8,408 nt of DNA from Verrucomicrobiota bacterium (lineage in GTDB: Bacteria > Verrucomicrobiota > Verrucomicrobiia > Methylacidiphilales > Verrucolacustridaceae): contig RGTE01000049.1 of assembly GCA_010025475.1 (NCBI GenBank), positions 1 through 8,408 of the forward strand, given 5' to 3'. Positions 1 through 5,673 of this stretch are shown here, in pieces. The translations under genes and the position numbers were made by a program. The stretch's first letter is position 1. Each line of letters begins with the position of its first letter. The notes below the pieces were generated by a model. It made no database searches, was not told the DNA's origin, and saw only the letters and a program-made list of their open reading frames with translations.

Positions 1-207
1 TCGCCGACCCAGGGCCTCCAGCAGGTCCCCCAAGTCTCCGAACTCCTCCTGAGGTTCTAGTTCGCGGCGAGGCGGGGCGGACCGGTCGCGGCGTCCCTGT
101 GTTGGGGGTGCTTCGGGGCTTTCCTCTTCCTGCCCCTGACGGTTTCTCTGCATCCACCACTGCGCGAGGCTGGCGAGGACGAAAAGGATCGGGACGAGCC
201 ACTCCAC
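1..207 (-). CDS. Partial membrane-anchored protein of unknown function, downstream of floA
   Basis: The visible 69 codons start at a GTG (207-205) and run off the left edge, so the C-terminus is missing. The product opens with one hydrophobic helix (residues about 3-17, WLVPILFVLASLAQWW), followed by a low-complexity charged linker rich in Glu, Pro and Arg. It ends, as far as seen, in an acidic/leucine stretch (EEFGDLGDLLEALGRR). This looks like a single-pass membrane protein with a cytoplasmic tail. It begins 12 nt after the floA stop and has no Shine-Dalgarno sequence, so translation probably depends on coupling to floA. The GTG lies in the same frame as floA, five codons after its TAA. An internal ATG (WWM) is an alternative start but would remove the membrane helix. 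I do not recognise a family. Its place in the floA operon suggests a role at the same membrane domains, which is inference only. Confidence 0.6.
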   Translation of the reverse strand, partial: MEWLVPILFVLASLAQWWMQRNRQGQEEESPEAPPTQGRRDRSAPPRRELEPQEEFGDLGDLLEALGRR

Positions 208-219
208 GGCGGAGGGGGA

Positions 220-1203
220 TTATTTCGGGCCGGTTTTGCCCGAATCCTTGGCGATGGCGACGCGCATCTCCGTGTCGGCGGAGACATTGCGGATCTTTTG
301 ATAATCGAGAATGCCAAGGTTTCCCTTGCGAAAGGCCTCGGCCATGGCGAGGGGAACCTGGGCCTCGGCCTCCACGACCTTGGCGCGCATCTCCTGCTCG
401 GCCGCCACGGCGGCGGCGCGACGAATTTCCGCCTTGGCCTGGGCGACCTGCTTGTCGGCGTTGGCCTGTTCCGCCTGCAGTTTGGCGCCGACGTTCTCAC
501 CCACATCCACATCGGCGATGTCGATCGAGAGGATCTCGTAGGCGGTCCCGGCGTCGAGGCCCCGGTTGAGCACGTCCTTGGAAATATCCTGGGGATTCTC
601 CAGCACGCCCTTGTAGGTCTCCTTGGAGCCGATGGCGCGGACGATGCCCTCGCCGACCCGGGCGACAATGGTCTCCTCCGTTGCGCCTCCCACAAAACGG
701 TCGAGGTTGGAGCGGACGGTGACGCGGGCCCGGGCGCGGACGGTGATCCCGTCTTTGGCCACGCCGTCGATCGTGCTCTTGCCGGAGGCGGCCCCGGGGC
801 AGTCGATCACACGCGGGTTAACACTGGTGCGGACGGCATCAAAGACCGTTTTGCCGGAACCGGAAGTGGCGAGGTCGATCGCGCAGCATCGGTTGAAGTC
901 GAGCTTGATGCCGGCCTTATCCGCGGCGATGAGGGCGCGGATGACCTGGTCGACGTTCCCGCCAGCCAAAAAGTGGGTCTCCAGCTGGGCGGTGGAGACA
1001 TCGATCCCGGCCCGGACGGCGGTGATGCGAGCGTTCACAATCAGGGAATTGGGGATGCCCCGCAGCCGCATGGCGATCAGGGTCGGGATTCCGACCGGGG
1101 CGCCGGAGGTAAGAGCACGCAGCCAAAGACCGAAGAAGTTGAGAAGTACGATACCGAAGACCAGGGCAACCACCCCGGCCGCAATGAGGAGGAATAGGGT
1201 CAT
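220..1203 (-). CDS. floA: FloA flotillin-like membrane-microdomain scaffold (UPF0365/YqfA family)
   Basis: 327 residues, the normal size for FloA (about 330). The protein starts with a hydrophobic hairpin-like segment (residues 3-30), followed by the family-typical stretches LIAMRLRGIP (42-51), HFLAGGNVDQVIRALIAA (77-94), SVNPRVID (127-134), VGGATEETIVARVGEGIV (171-188), RGLDAGTAYEILSIDIADVD (214-233) and the Ala/Glu-rich coiled region QAKAEIRRAAAVAAEQEMRA (255-274). FloA proteins oligomerise on the inner face of the membrane and organise lipid-raft-like domains, stabilising partner proteins. Two short insertions relative to the Bacillus form, as I remember it, contain GSGKT (115-119) and ASGKS (139-143). 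The gene lies 24 nt after the short NfeD-like gene and has no visible ribosome-binding site. The ATG is chosen because the hydrophobic N-terminus starts there. The family call is very secure. Confidence 0.96.
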   Translation of the reverse strand: MTLFLLIAAGVVALVFGIVLLNFFGLWLRALTSGAPVGIPTLIAMRLRGIPNSLIVNARITAVRAGIDVSTAQLETHFLAGGNVDQVIRALIAADKAGIKLDFNRCCAIDLATSGSGKTVFDAVRTSVNPRVIDCPGAASGKSTIDGVAKDGITVRARARVTVRSNLDRFVGGATEETIVARVGEGIVRAIGSKETYKGVLENPQDISKDVLNRGLDAGTAYEILSIDIADVDVGENVGAKLQAEQANADKQVAQAKAEIRRAAAVAAEQEMRAKVVEAEAQVPLAMAEAFRKGNLGILDYQKIRNVSADTEMRVAIAKDSGKTGPK

Positions 1204-1227
1204 ATTGGTGGATAATGGAAAAAACCG

Positions 1228-1669
1228 TTAAGCCGGGCGAACAAAAACGGACGGTCCGTCGACGCGAACGACCTTCACGCGGGTGCCGGCCTCCAGATGC
1301 TCCCCGGTGGTGATGACGTCGACTTTCTCGTCCTCGAGCCGGGCAGAGCCGGCAGGACGAAGGTCAGTGAGAGCCACGCCCTCACAGCCCATCCATTGTT
1401 CGACTTGATTGGGGGCGTGGGAGGCGGTGGAAGGATCGAGGATGTATTTTTTCCCAAAAGGGGTTTTGGGGAAATAACGCATCCAGAGAATCGTGAGGAT
1501 AGTTCCGGCGGATAAGACTTCCAACCTTGGGGCCAAAATCGGCAAATCCCACCACCGCCACCCCGAGAAGGCAGACCACCCCCAGAACCCCAGCCACCAT
1601 GCCGGGGAGAAAAACTTCCGCGAGAAGCAGGGCGATCCCGGCGATCAACAGGGTCAGGAGAAGGCTCAT
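1228..1669 (-). pseudogene. Short NfeD-like membrane protein, split by a +1 frameshift (pseudogene or sequence error)
   Basis: Two overlapping reading frames together make one protein of about 146 residues. The first (ATG at 1669, open to 1382) encodes two transmembrane helices (MSLLLTLLIAGIALLLAEVF and GVVCLLGVAVVGF) and then leaves homology after FADFGPK. The second (open from about 1545 to the TAA at 1228) supplies the rest: a helix SAGTILTILWMRYF and an NfeD OB-fold domain with TDLRPAGSARL, VDVITTGEHLEAGTRVKVV and a terminal VFVRPA. Removing one base in 1517-1532 joins them, for example from the C run at 1529-1532 or the AA at 1519-1520. The ATG overlaps the stop of the upstream long NfeD gene as ATGA, so coupled translation is expected. 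The length and layout match short NfeD partners of flotillins. An assembly error, a genuine null mutation and programmed frameshifting all remain possible. Confidence 0.8.
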
Positions 1670-3075
1670 GAGTCAAATCGTCGGACGAGCGTGGTGGTAC
1701 CTTCGCGACCCGTGACTCGAACCGGCGTGCCGGCAGGAATGAAGTCACCGTCAGCGAGAACGTCGTAGGTCTGATGGTTCAGCGAGGCGCGACCGCTGGG
1801 GCGGAGGTCGGTGATAGCTTGGCCTGTCGCGCCGTGCGGCGCGGGTTCCTCCGCGATGGGTTGGAAATTAGGGGAGGTGGTGGAGAGGTCGAAAAGCCGG
1901 AAGAGCGGGGTACGGGGCAGAAAGCGGGCGGCGAGAAGGATGGCCACCATCCCACCGAAAAGTCCGAGGGCGAAGTTTAAGGCAGGAAGATGGAGTTGGG
2001 GCAAGGTGGGCAGGACGGGATCGGTGGGGTATCGGTCGACCATGGTGTTGAGGATCCCGAAAAGCAGTAGGGCAAGTCCGGCCAGTCCCGGGAGAAAGGT
2101 TCCCGGAAAGATAAACAACTCAGCCGCAATGAGGGCCACTCCCAAGGCCACGATCAGGAGATTCTCGTATCCGGAAAGCCCGGCGATGTAGTGCCCAAAG
2201 AAAAAAATCAGGGCGCAGATGGCGGAAAGAATTCCGAAGATGCCAAAACCGGGTGTTTTGAATTCGATGTAACCCAGAAGAAGGGCGGCCGCCATCAGGA
2301 TCGGGGAGAGGGAAACAATGAATCTGCCGATCTCCTCAAAGCCGGTGGGTTCGACGCGGACGATTTGGGCGCCCGGCTGGACATACTTTTCGATGAGAGA
2401 TTCGAGGGTGTCGGCGACGCCGTCCGCGAGGAGAGGTTTTGGCGGCCGGCCGAGGAGCTGGGTGGCCTCCTTGGTGGTGAGGGTGAGGACGTCACCTTTG
2501 GCAACGATTTCACGCCCGTCGATTTTCAGGCCGGTCTGCTTGTTAACCATGGCATCGAAGACAGCCGGGTTGTGGCCGTTCTGCTCGGCGGCGGCACGGA
2601 TGACGGCGGCGTAGCCGGAAACAAACTTGGCTGGAAGTTCCTTGGGGCCTTCCTGGCCCAAGGTCACGGGCGAGGCCGCCCCAATGATGGCGCCGGGGGC
2701 CATCCAGATGTGGTGGGTGGCCGCAGAGATAAAAGCTCCGGCCGAGAAGGCTTCCTTGTTGACGTAGGTGAAGGTGCGGTCGGCCGGCTGGAACTTGGCC
2801 ACGATTCCCATGATTTCCTTCATCGCTTCGCCCTCGCCGCCCGGGGTGTCCATGTCGAGAATCAGCGCGGAGGCGTTATTCTCCATGGCCGTCTTCACGC
2901 CGCGACGCACGATGTAAACCAGCCCCTTCTGGATCTCTTTTTGGATGGGGAGGACGTAGACGGGGCCGGCCTTCGCAGGCGACAGATTTTCCTCCGCGCG
3001 CGTCGGTAAGGCCAAAAAGGAAGCAGCCAACAACGGGAAAAGAATGCGCGCTGAAGGATTTGAACCTCCGACCAA
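1666..3075 (-). CDS. nfeD: NfeD-family membrane-bound serine protease (ClpP-like domain, membrane helices, C-terminal OB fold)
   Basis: Counting from a TTG at 3075 (469 residues), there is a signal peptide (ILFPLLAASFLALPTRA, 11-27), then a ClpP/crotonase-like protease domain (about 38-230) with the oxyanion-type DTPGG (76-80), the catalytic serine in SAGAF (Ser111) and a plausible catalytic lysine at Lys150. Four or five membrane helices follow (about 251-345 and 366-384). A C-terminal NfeD OB fold (about 415-469) carries ITDLRPSGRASL and AGTPVRV. Family members cleave the hydrophobic C-termini of stomatin/flotillin-type proteins or act with them in membrane quality control, and floA lies downstream in the same operon. 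The start is unresolved. The frame stays open through the upstream tRNA-Val to an ATG at 3135, but that extension is just translated tRNA. No ATG or GTG lies between the tRNA end and the signal peptide. Candidates are TTG 3075 or GTG 3102 inside the tRNA, ATT 3045, or TTG 3033. Confidence 0.9.
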   Translation of the reverse strand: MVGGSNPSARILFPLLAASFLALPTRAEENLSPAKAGPVYVLPIQKEIQKGLVYIVRRGVKTAMENNASALILDMDTPGGEGEAMKEIMGIVAKFQPADRTFTYVNKEAFSAGAFISAATHHIWMAPGAIIGAASPVTLGQEGPKELPAKFVSGYAAVIRAAAEQNGHNPAVFDAMVNKQTGLKIDGREIVAKGDVLTLTTKEATQLLGRPPKPLLADGVADTLESLIEKYVQPGAQIVRVEPTGFEEIGRFIVSLSPILMAAALLLGYIEFKTPGFGIFGILSAICALIFFFGHYIAGLSGYENLLIVALGVALIAAELFIFPGTFLPGLAGLALLLFGILNTMVDRYPTDPVLPTLPQLHLPALNFALGLFGGMVAILLAARFLPRTPLFRLFDLSTTSPNFQPIAEEPAPHGATGQAITDLRPSGRASLNHQTYDVLADGDFIPAGTPVRVTGREGTTTLVRRFDS

Positions 3076-3116
3076 CTGCGTGTAAAGCAGCCGCTCTACC
3101 ACTGAGCTAAGCGCGC
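3045..3116 (-). tRNA. tRNA-Val (anticodon UAC)
   Basis: A complete 72-nt cloverleaf can be folded by hand. The 7-bp acceptor stem is perfect (GCGCGCT with AGCGCGC). The D arm is GCTC-AGTGGTA-GAGC. The anticodon arm GCTGC-TTTACAC-GCAGT has the loop TTTACAC, giving anticodon TAC (valine). The variable region is 5 nt, and the T arm is GGAGG-TTCAAAT-CCTTC. The discriminator is A, and the next bases are TTC, so CCA is not encoded and must be added by CCA-transferase. The gene is on the same strand as, and directly abuts, the long NfeD coding region, so a joint transcript processed by RNase P and a 3' tRNase is likely. The sequence appears intact, with no flanking repeats to suggest an integration site. 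Confidence 0.96.
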
Positions 3117-3140
3117 GGAAAGATGGCCAAAACATATATT

Positions 3141-3169
3141 TAAATTAGAGGAAGAACGACGCGATTCAA
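3141..3169 (-). promoter_or_regulatory. Possible promoter for tRNA-Val and the NfeD-floA operon
   Basis: Reading the minus strand, TTGAAT (3169-3164) resembles a -35 box. After 16-17 nt comes an AT-rich block, TAATTTAAATATAT, with TAATTT at 3147-3142 as one -10 candidate. This is the only clearly AT-rich patch near the tRNA and would start transcription about 20 nt before its mature 5' end. The -35 box overlaps the stop codon of the upstream gene. The exact -10 is ambiguous, so this is a modest call. Confidence 0.35.
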
Positions 3170-3471
3170 TGGGGGTAACAGACCACCTGCCAGACCCGCC
3201 CATCAGCCTCGGAAAAGCAGACCACCGCCAAGCTGTAGTACTGGTCGAATTCCGGAACGTAGACGGCCACATTCTCATAAAACCAGTCATGTCCCCGGAC
3301 CAAGTTCGGCATCCTTCCAAAGGCTTGAATAACAGCAGGCTCTGCCTGGCCCACCAAGAGCTCATGGAGTTGTTGAGGGGTATAAGTGGCCGATCCGTAA
3401 TAGCTGTCCTGACCTAAACTCGGCGAAACCAGAAGGCAGCCAAGAAGGATTGTGGTGGATAAAAATTTCAT
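3166..3471 (-). CDS. Small exported BamE/SmpA-like protein
   Basis: 101 residues. The N-terminus MKFLSTTILLGCLLVSPSLG is a signal peptide, with a likely signal peptidase I site after SLG (about 20). The LLGC at 9-12 is an imperfect lipobox, so a lipoprotein cannot be excluded. The mature part has the order seen in BamE/SmpA-OmlA folds: a helix with a turn (TPQQLHELLVGQAEPAVIQA, then FGRMPN, 31-56), an aromatic strand DWFYENVAVYV (62-72), and a C-terminal strand pair (YYSLAVVCFSEADGRV, 78-93). Such domains sit in the periplasm or on the inner face of the outer membrane and bind partner proteins. The fold assignment rests on pattern only. The gene is divergent from the WG-repeat gene (78 bp between starts) and ends about 50 bp before the tRNA. 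No Shine-Dalgarno sequence precedes the ATG. Conservation within PVC bacteria is not something I can judge. Confidence 0.72.
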   Translation of the reverse strand: MKFLSTTILLGCLLVSPSLGQDSYYGSATYTPQQLHELLVGQAEPAVIQAFGRMPNLVRGHDWFYENVAVYVPEFDQYYSLAVVCFSEADGRVWQVVCYPH

Positions 3472-3549
3472 CAGGTTTTATCATCGCCGTTCTGGGGAAA
3501 AGCACCAGCTTCCCCTTGACCCTGCCTGCCCGGATTCTAACGAAAGGGG

Positions 3550-4368
3550 ATGGCTCGATCCTACGCCTTTTTTATTTTACTGCTGGGGCTGAGCACGATT
3601 CTGCCCGCGGAGGAGAATCCCGAGGCTCACCTTTTTAAAAACGGGGCGGCGCCCATGAAGGGGGAGAACGGCAAGTGGGGCTTTCGCTCCGCAGACGGCA
3701 GTTGGCTGGTCGAAGCCAAGTTTACCGAGGTGAAAACCTTTTCCGAGGAGTTGGCGGCGGTCCGGGAGGGCAACAACTGGGGATATGTGGGACCGGACGG
3801 AGGCTGGAAAATTCCGGCCCGTTTCTCATGGGTGGGGGATTTCACCGAGGGTTTGGCGCCGGCGAGCGAGGGGGACCGGTTGACCGGAAAGTTTGGCTAT
3901 ATTGACCGTCAGGGAAGGTGGGCAATTTCGGCGGACTATGATTGGGCCCGGCCTTTTCAGGAAGGGTTTGGCGGAGTGAAGGATGGATCAAAATGGGGCT
4001 TCGTTGACAAGAAGGGCAAGCTGGTGGTGGATGCCGATTACGACCAAATCGGATCTTTTTCCTCCGGGTTGGCGCCCGTGCAAAAAGGAGGGGCCCCAGG
4101 CGAGAAGGAAACCTGGCTATACATCAAGCCGGATGGGTCCAGGGCCTTTGAAAAGAAATATGCCTGGGCCGGCACTTTTTCCGAAGGATTGGCGCGGGTA
4201 CAAATGGAGGACCGGATCACGGGAAAGTTCGGTTACATTGACACCAAGGGTGCGTTGGTGATCCAACCCAATTTTGAAGAGGCCTCCGATTTCCGCTCGG
4301 GCCGGGCCACGGTGCGGCTTGGGGGGAAAACCCAAACCATCGACAAAAAGGGAAATCCGGTCGACTGA
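3550..4368 (+). CDS. Exported WG-repeat protein
   Basis: 272 residues. A signal peptide (MARSYAFFILLLGLSTILPA, 1-20, likely cleavage before EEN) is followed by six WG (KWG) repeats that fill the rest. Their cores begin at about residues 42 (KWGFRSADG), 76 (NWGYVGPDG), 114 (KFGYIDRQG), 148 (KWGFVDKKG), 188 (TWLYIKPDG) and 226 (KFGYIDTKG), and a final half-repeat ends the protein (TIDKKGNPV). Each unit of 34-40 residues continues with a W..(A/P).(F/Y) strand and an F.EGLA motif, such as FTEGLAPA and FSEGLARV. WG repeats are predicted to form a beta-propeller-like or beta-solenoid surface, usually outside the cytoplasm. No enzymatic function is known for the repeats alone. The start is preceded by GAAAGGGG directly against the ATG, a poorly spaced Shine-Dalgarno sequence. 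The gene converges on the next one with only 6 bp between the stop codons. Confidence 0.92.
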   Translation: MARSYAFFILLLGLSTILPAEENPEAHLFKNGAAPMKGENGKWGFRSADGSWLVEAKFTEVKTFSEELAAVREGNNWGYVGPDGGWKIPARFSWVGDFTEGLAPASEGDRLTGKFGYIDRQGRWAISADYDWARPFQEGFGGVKDGSKWGFVDKKGKLVVDADYDQIGSFSSGLAPVQKGGAPGEKETWLYIKPDGSRAFEKKYAWAGTFSEGLARVQMEDRITGKFGYIDTKGALVIQPNFEEASDFRSGRATVRLGGKTQTIDKKGNPVD

Positions 4369-4374
4369 CGAAGC

Positions 4375-4866
4375 TCAGGGCTTGGAAAGCGTGACTGGGG
4401 TCAGTTTGGGTTTGTCGCTGAGTCCGGTCAGCCGGCGCAACTTGGACAAGTTGGCGGCTTGGTAGGGGTTGGCCGCAGGTTGGGTGGGGTCGCCTTCCCA
4501 AGCGCTGTCGATCCCCTCTTCCGGAGCCACCACTGCATTCTTAGCTTCATCCGGCATTGAATACCAACCCCGGGCATCATCATCCGGATCGCTGGGAATA
4601 AAAAGGCCGCCACGCACCTTGACGGTGTCGGCCATAAGTTTTGCGACCAGAGGTTTCTCGTAAATGTAAAAGGTCCCATCGTCATTGGTTCCCAGCGGCT
4701 TGTAAAGGCCGGCCGGGAATTCCTCGACACCCCCCACATGCAGACCGGACGCTTGCAAAGAATTCTCCATTTTCAGGGCAGGGGTGTCGGGTTTGCAGGG
4801 TTTCAGTTTCTGGGCAAAGAGGGACAGCGGAAGAAGCAGAATGACGCCAAGGAGAAAGTGCCTCAT
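4375..4866 (-). CDS. Exported protein of unknown function
   Basis: 163 residues from the ATG at 4866. MRHFLLGVILLLPLSLFAQ (1-19) is a clear signal peptide with AQ as the likely cleavage point, which is why this start is chosen. The frame stays open upstream to 5193, but that stretch has no coding character and lies antisense to a better candidate. The mature protein is small and Asp/Pro-rich. Visible elements are FPAGLYKPLGTNDDGTFYIY (50-69), which looks like a beta hairpin, VKVRGGLFIPSDPDDDARGW (82-101) with an acidic loop that could bind metal, and a Lys/Pro-rich end (DKPKLTPVTLSKP). There is one cysteine (Cys24). I do not recognise a family. It is convergent with the WG-repeat gene and nearly abuts it, and divergent from a small membrane-protein gene. 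A periplasmic or surface location is inferred from the signal peptide. Confidence 0.75.
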   Translation of the reverse strand: MRHFLLGVILLLPLSLFAQKLKPCKPDTPALKMENSLQASGLHVGGVEEFPAGLYKPLGTNDDGTFYIYEKPLVAKLMADTVKVRGGLFIPSDPDDDARGWYSMPDEAKNAVVAPEEGIDSAWEGDPTQPAANPYQAANLSKLRRLTGLSDKPKLTPVTLSKP

Positions 4867-4915
4867 GTCTGTGAGGATGGCTTGCCTCGGAGGATCGGCA
4901 ATTCCAAGATCCAGC

Positions 4916-5116
4916 ATGGTCATCACCGCATCTGTTCTGACCGTTGGCGTGGCCGTGGCGGTGGCTGCCCGGGTTTCCAAGCAAAAGATCAAGAATCCAC
5001 GGCTACCTTTTTTGCTGGGTCTTGCACTGGCTCTAATCGCGCCCACTTTCCTAATGGCCTTGGTGGTGGAAACGGTCCTGCTGCTCACTTGGAATCCGTT
5101 AATTTGGATGGAATAA
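4916..5116 (+). CDS. Small two-helix membrane protein of unknown function
   Basis: 66 residues from an ATG at 4916. The first hydrophobic helix is VITASVLTVGVAVAVAA (2-18), then a basic loop RVSKQKIKNPR (19-29), then a long second hydrophobic stretch from LPFLLGLALALIAPT through VVETVLLLTW (30-59), ending PLIWME. The basic loop between the helices suggests it faces the cytoplasm. The frame extends upstream to ATGs at 4877, 4865 and 4784. I choose 4916 because the hydrophobic pattern starts there, but no start has a well-placed Shine-Dalgarno sequence. The opposite strand is also open through this region, but its translation there is a Ser/Thr/Arg-rich shadow without a domain. The start is divergent from the exported-protein gene, about 49 bp away, and rnpB lies downstream. 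Family unknown; it may be a holin-like or accessory membrane peptide, which is speculation. Confidence 0.5.
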   Translation: MVITASVLTVGVAVAVAARVSKQKIKNPRLPFLLGLALALIAPTFLMALVVETVLLLTWNPLIWME

Positions 5117-5205
5117 GGACAACCCCTCCCTTTCAAATCGCAGAAGCCGGCAGTAAAGTACGCGGGCCAAAAGGGGTTCGGCGCCTTCTCCAATCAAGCC
5201 CACGT

Positions 5206-5233
5206 TTGCCAGTCAGGAAAATTCCGCTAGAAA
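5206..5233 (+). promoter_or_regulatory. Probable rnpB promoter
   Basis: TTGCCA (5206-5211) resembles a -35 box (5 of 6 to TTGACA). A 16-nt spacer leads to TAGAAA (5228-5233), a 4-of-6 match to TATAAT. Transcription would then start about 6 nt later at 5239-5240, exactly where the RNase P RNA P1 stem begins. The agreement between box spacing and the independently placed RNA 5' end supports the call. The rest of 5117-5205 is non-coding, with no feature I can support. Confidence 0.6.
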
Positions 5234-5238
5234 AATTT

Positions 5239-5664
5239 TGGAGCCTGGGCAGTCGCTCCCATCCTTAAAAACGTGGTTGGGGGAGGAAAGTCCGGACACC
5301 ACAGGATACTCTGCCCTGGGAAACCGGGGGCGGTTACGGGGAGACCCGGAACCGACGGACCGTGTCACAGAAAACAGACCGCCCTGCGTAGCTTTGGCGA
5401 AGCAGGGTAAGGGTGAAACGGTGGGGTAAGAGCCCACCCTCCCGTCGGGTAACCGGCGGCAGGACAAACCCCGGAGGGTGCAAGGCCGAGCAGGGGAGAT
5501 GGGTGATCCGCCCGTCCTGCGCAAGCAGGACGTCCCCGGGTTGGAGCCGCACCGCCGGCCTCCGTAAGGAGGTCAGCGGGATTCGCCGAAAGGCGGGTCA
5601 GAGAAATGGCTGCCAAGCCGCCGGAGAAATCCGGCGGGGACCAGAATCCGGCTTATGGGTTCCA
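5239..5664 (+). ncRNA. rnpB: RNase P RNA, bacterial class A (rnpB)
   Basis: This is the catalytic RNA of RNase P, which trims the 5' leaders of tRNA precursors such as the tRNA-Val encoded at 3045-3116. The ends come from the P1 helix, TGGAGCCT (5239-5246) pairing with GGGTTCCA (5657-5664). The universally conserved core is present: GAGGAAAGTCCGG near 5283-5295 (5' strand of P4), CACAGAAAACAGACCGCC (5366-5383), GGGTGAAACGGTGGGG then TAAGAGCCCACC (about 5411-5438, P10-P12), GTGCAAGGCCGAGCAGGGGA (5478-5497), AGAGAAATGGCTGCC (5601-5615) and CAGAATCCGGCTTAT (5642-5656, 3' strand of P4). About 426 nt is a normal length. Two oddities: the L15 loop reads GGACAAAC where GGUAAAC is usual, and the P3 region between CAGTCGC and GAGGAAAG is short. 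A promoter-like pair precedes it and a strong hairpin follows it. Confidence 0.97.
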
Positions 5665-5673
5665 CGGAACGGG

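Noticed and set aside
298..1197. Long plus-strand open frame (299 codons) opposite floA
   Set aside because: The translation is Gly/Asp-rich without domains and mirrors the strongly conserved floA frame, so it is an antisense shadow in GC-rich DNA.
2191..3009. Plus-strand open frame (272 codons) opposite the NfeD protease
   Set aside because: Low-complexity Gly/Asp-rich translation antisense to a protein with intact catalytic motifs.
3045..3116. tRNA-Val as an integration site for a mobile element
   Set aside because: No flanking direct repeat of the tRNA end, no integrase, and normal housekeeping genes on both sides.
3076..3135. N-terminal extension of the NfeD reading frame to an ATG at 3135
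   Set aside because: The residues (…SSVVERLLYTQLVGG…) are the familiar translation of a tRNA gene. The cloverleaf is perfect, so this is tRNA, not protein.
5122..5178. Inverted repeat AACCCCT / AGGGGTT upstream of rnpB as a terminator or operator
   Set aside because: Only 7 bp with about 45 nt between the arms and no T-run; expected by chance in this composition.
4867..5193. Upstream extension of the minus-strand exported-protein gene
   Set aside because: It would bury a clear signal peptide inside the protein, and its translation is Ser/Thr/Arg-rich with no domain. The opposite strand encodes a more plausible membrane protein.
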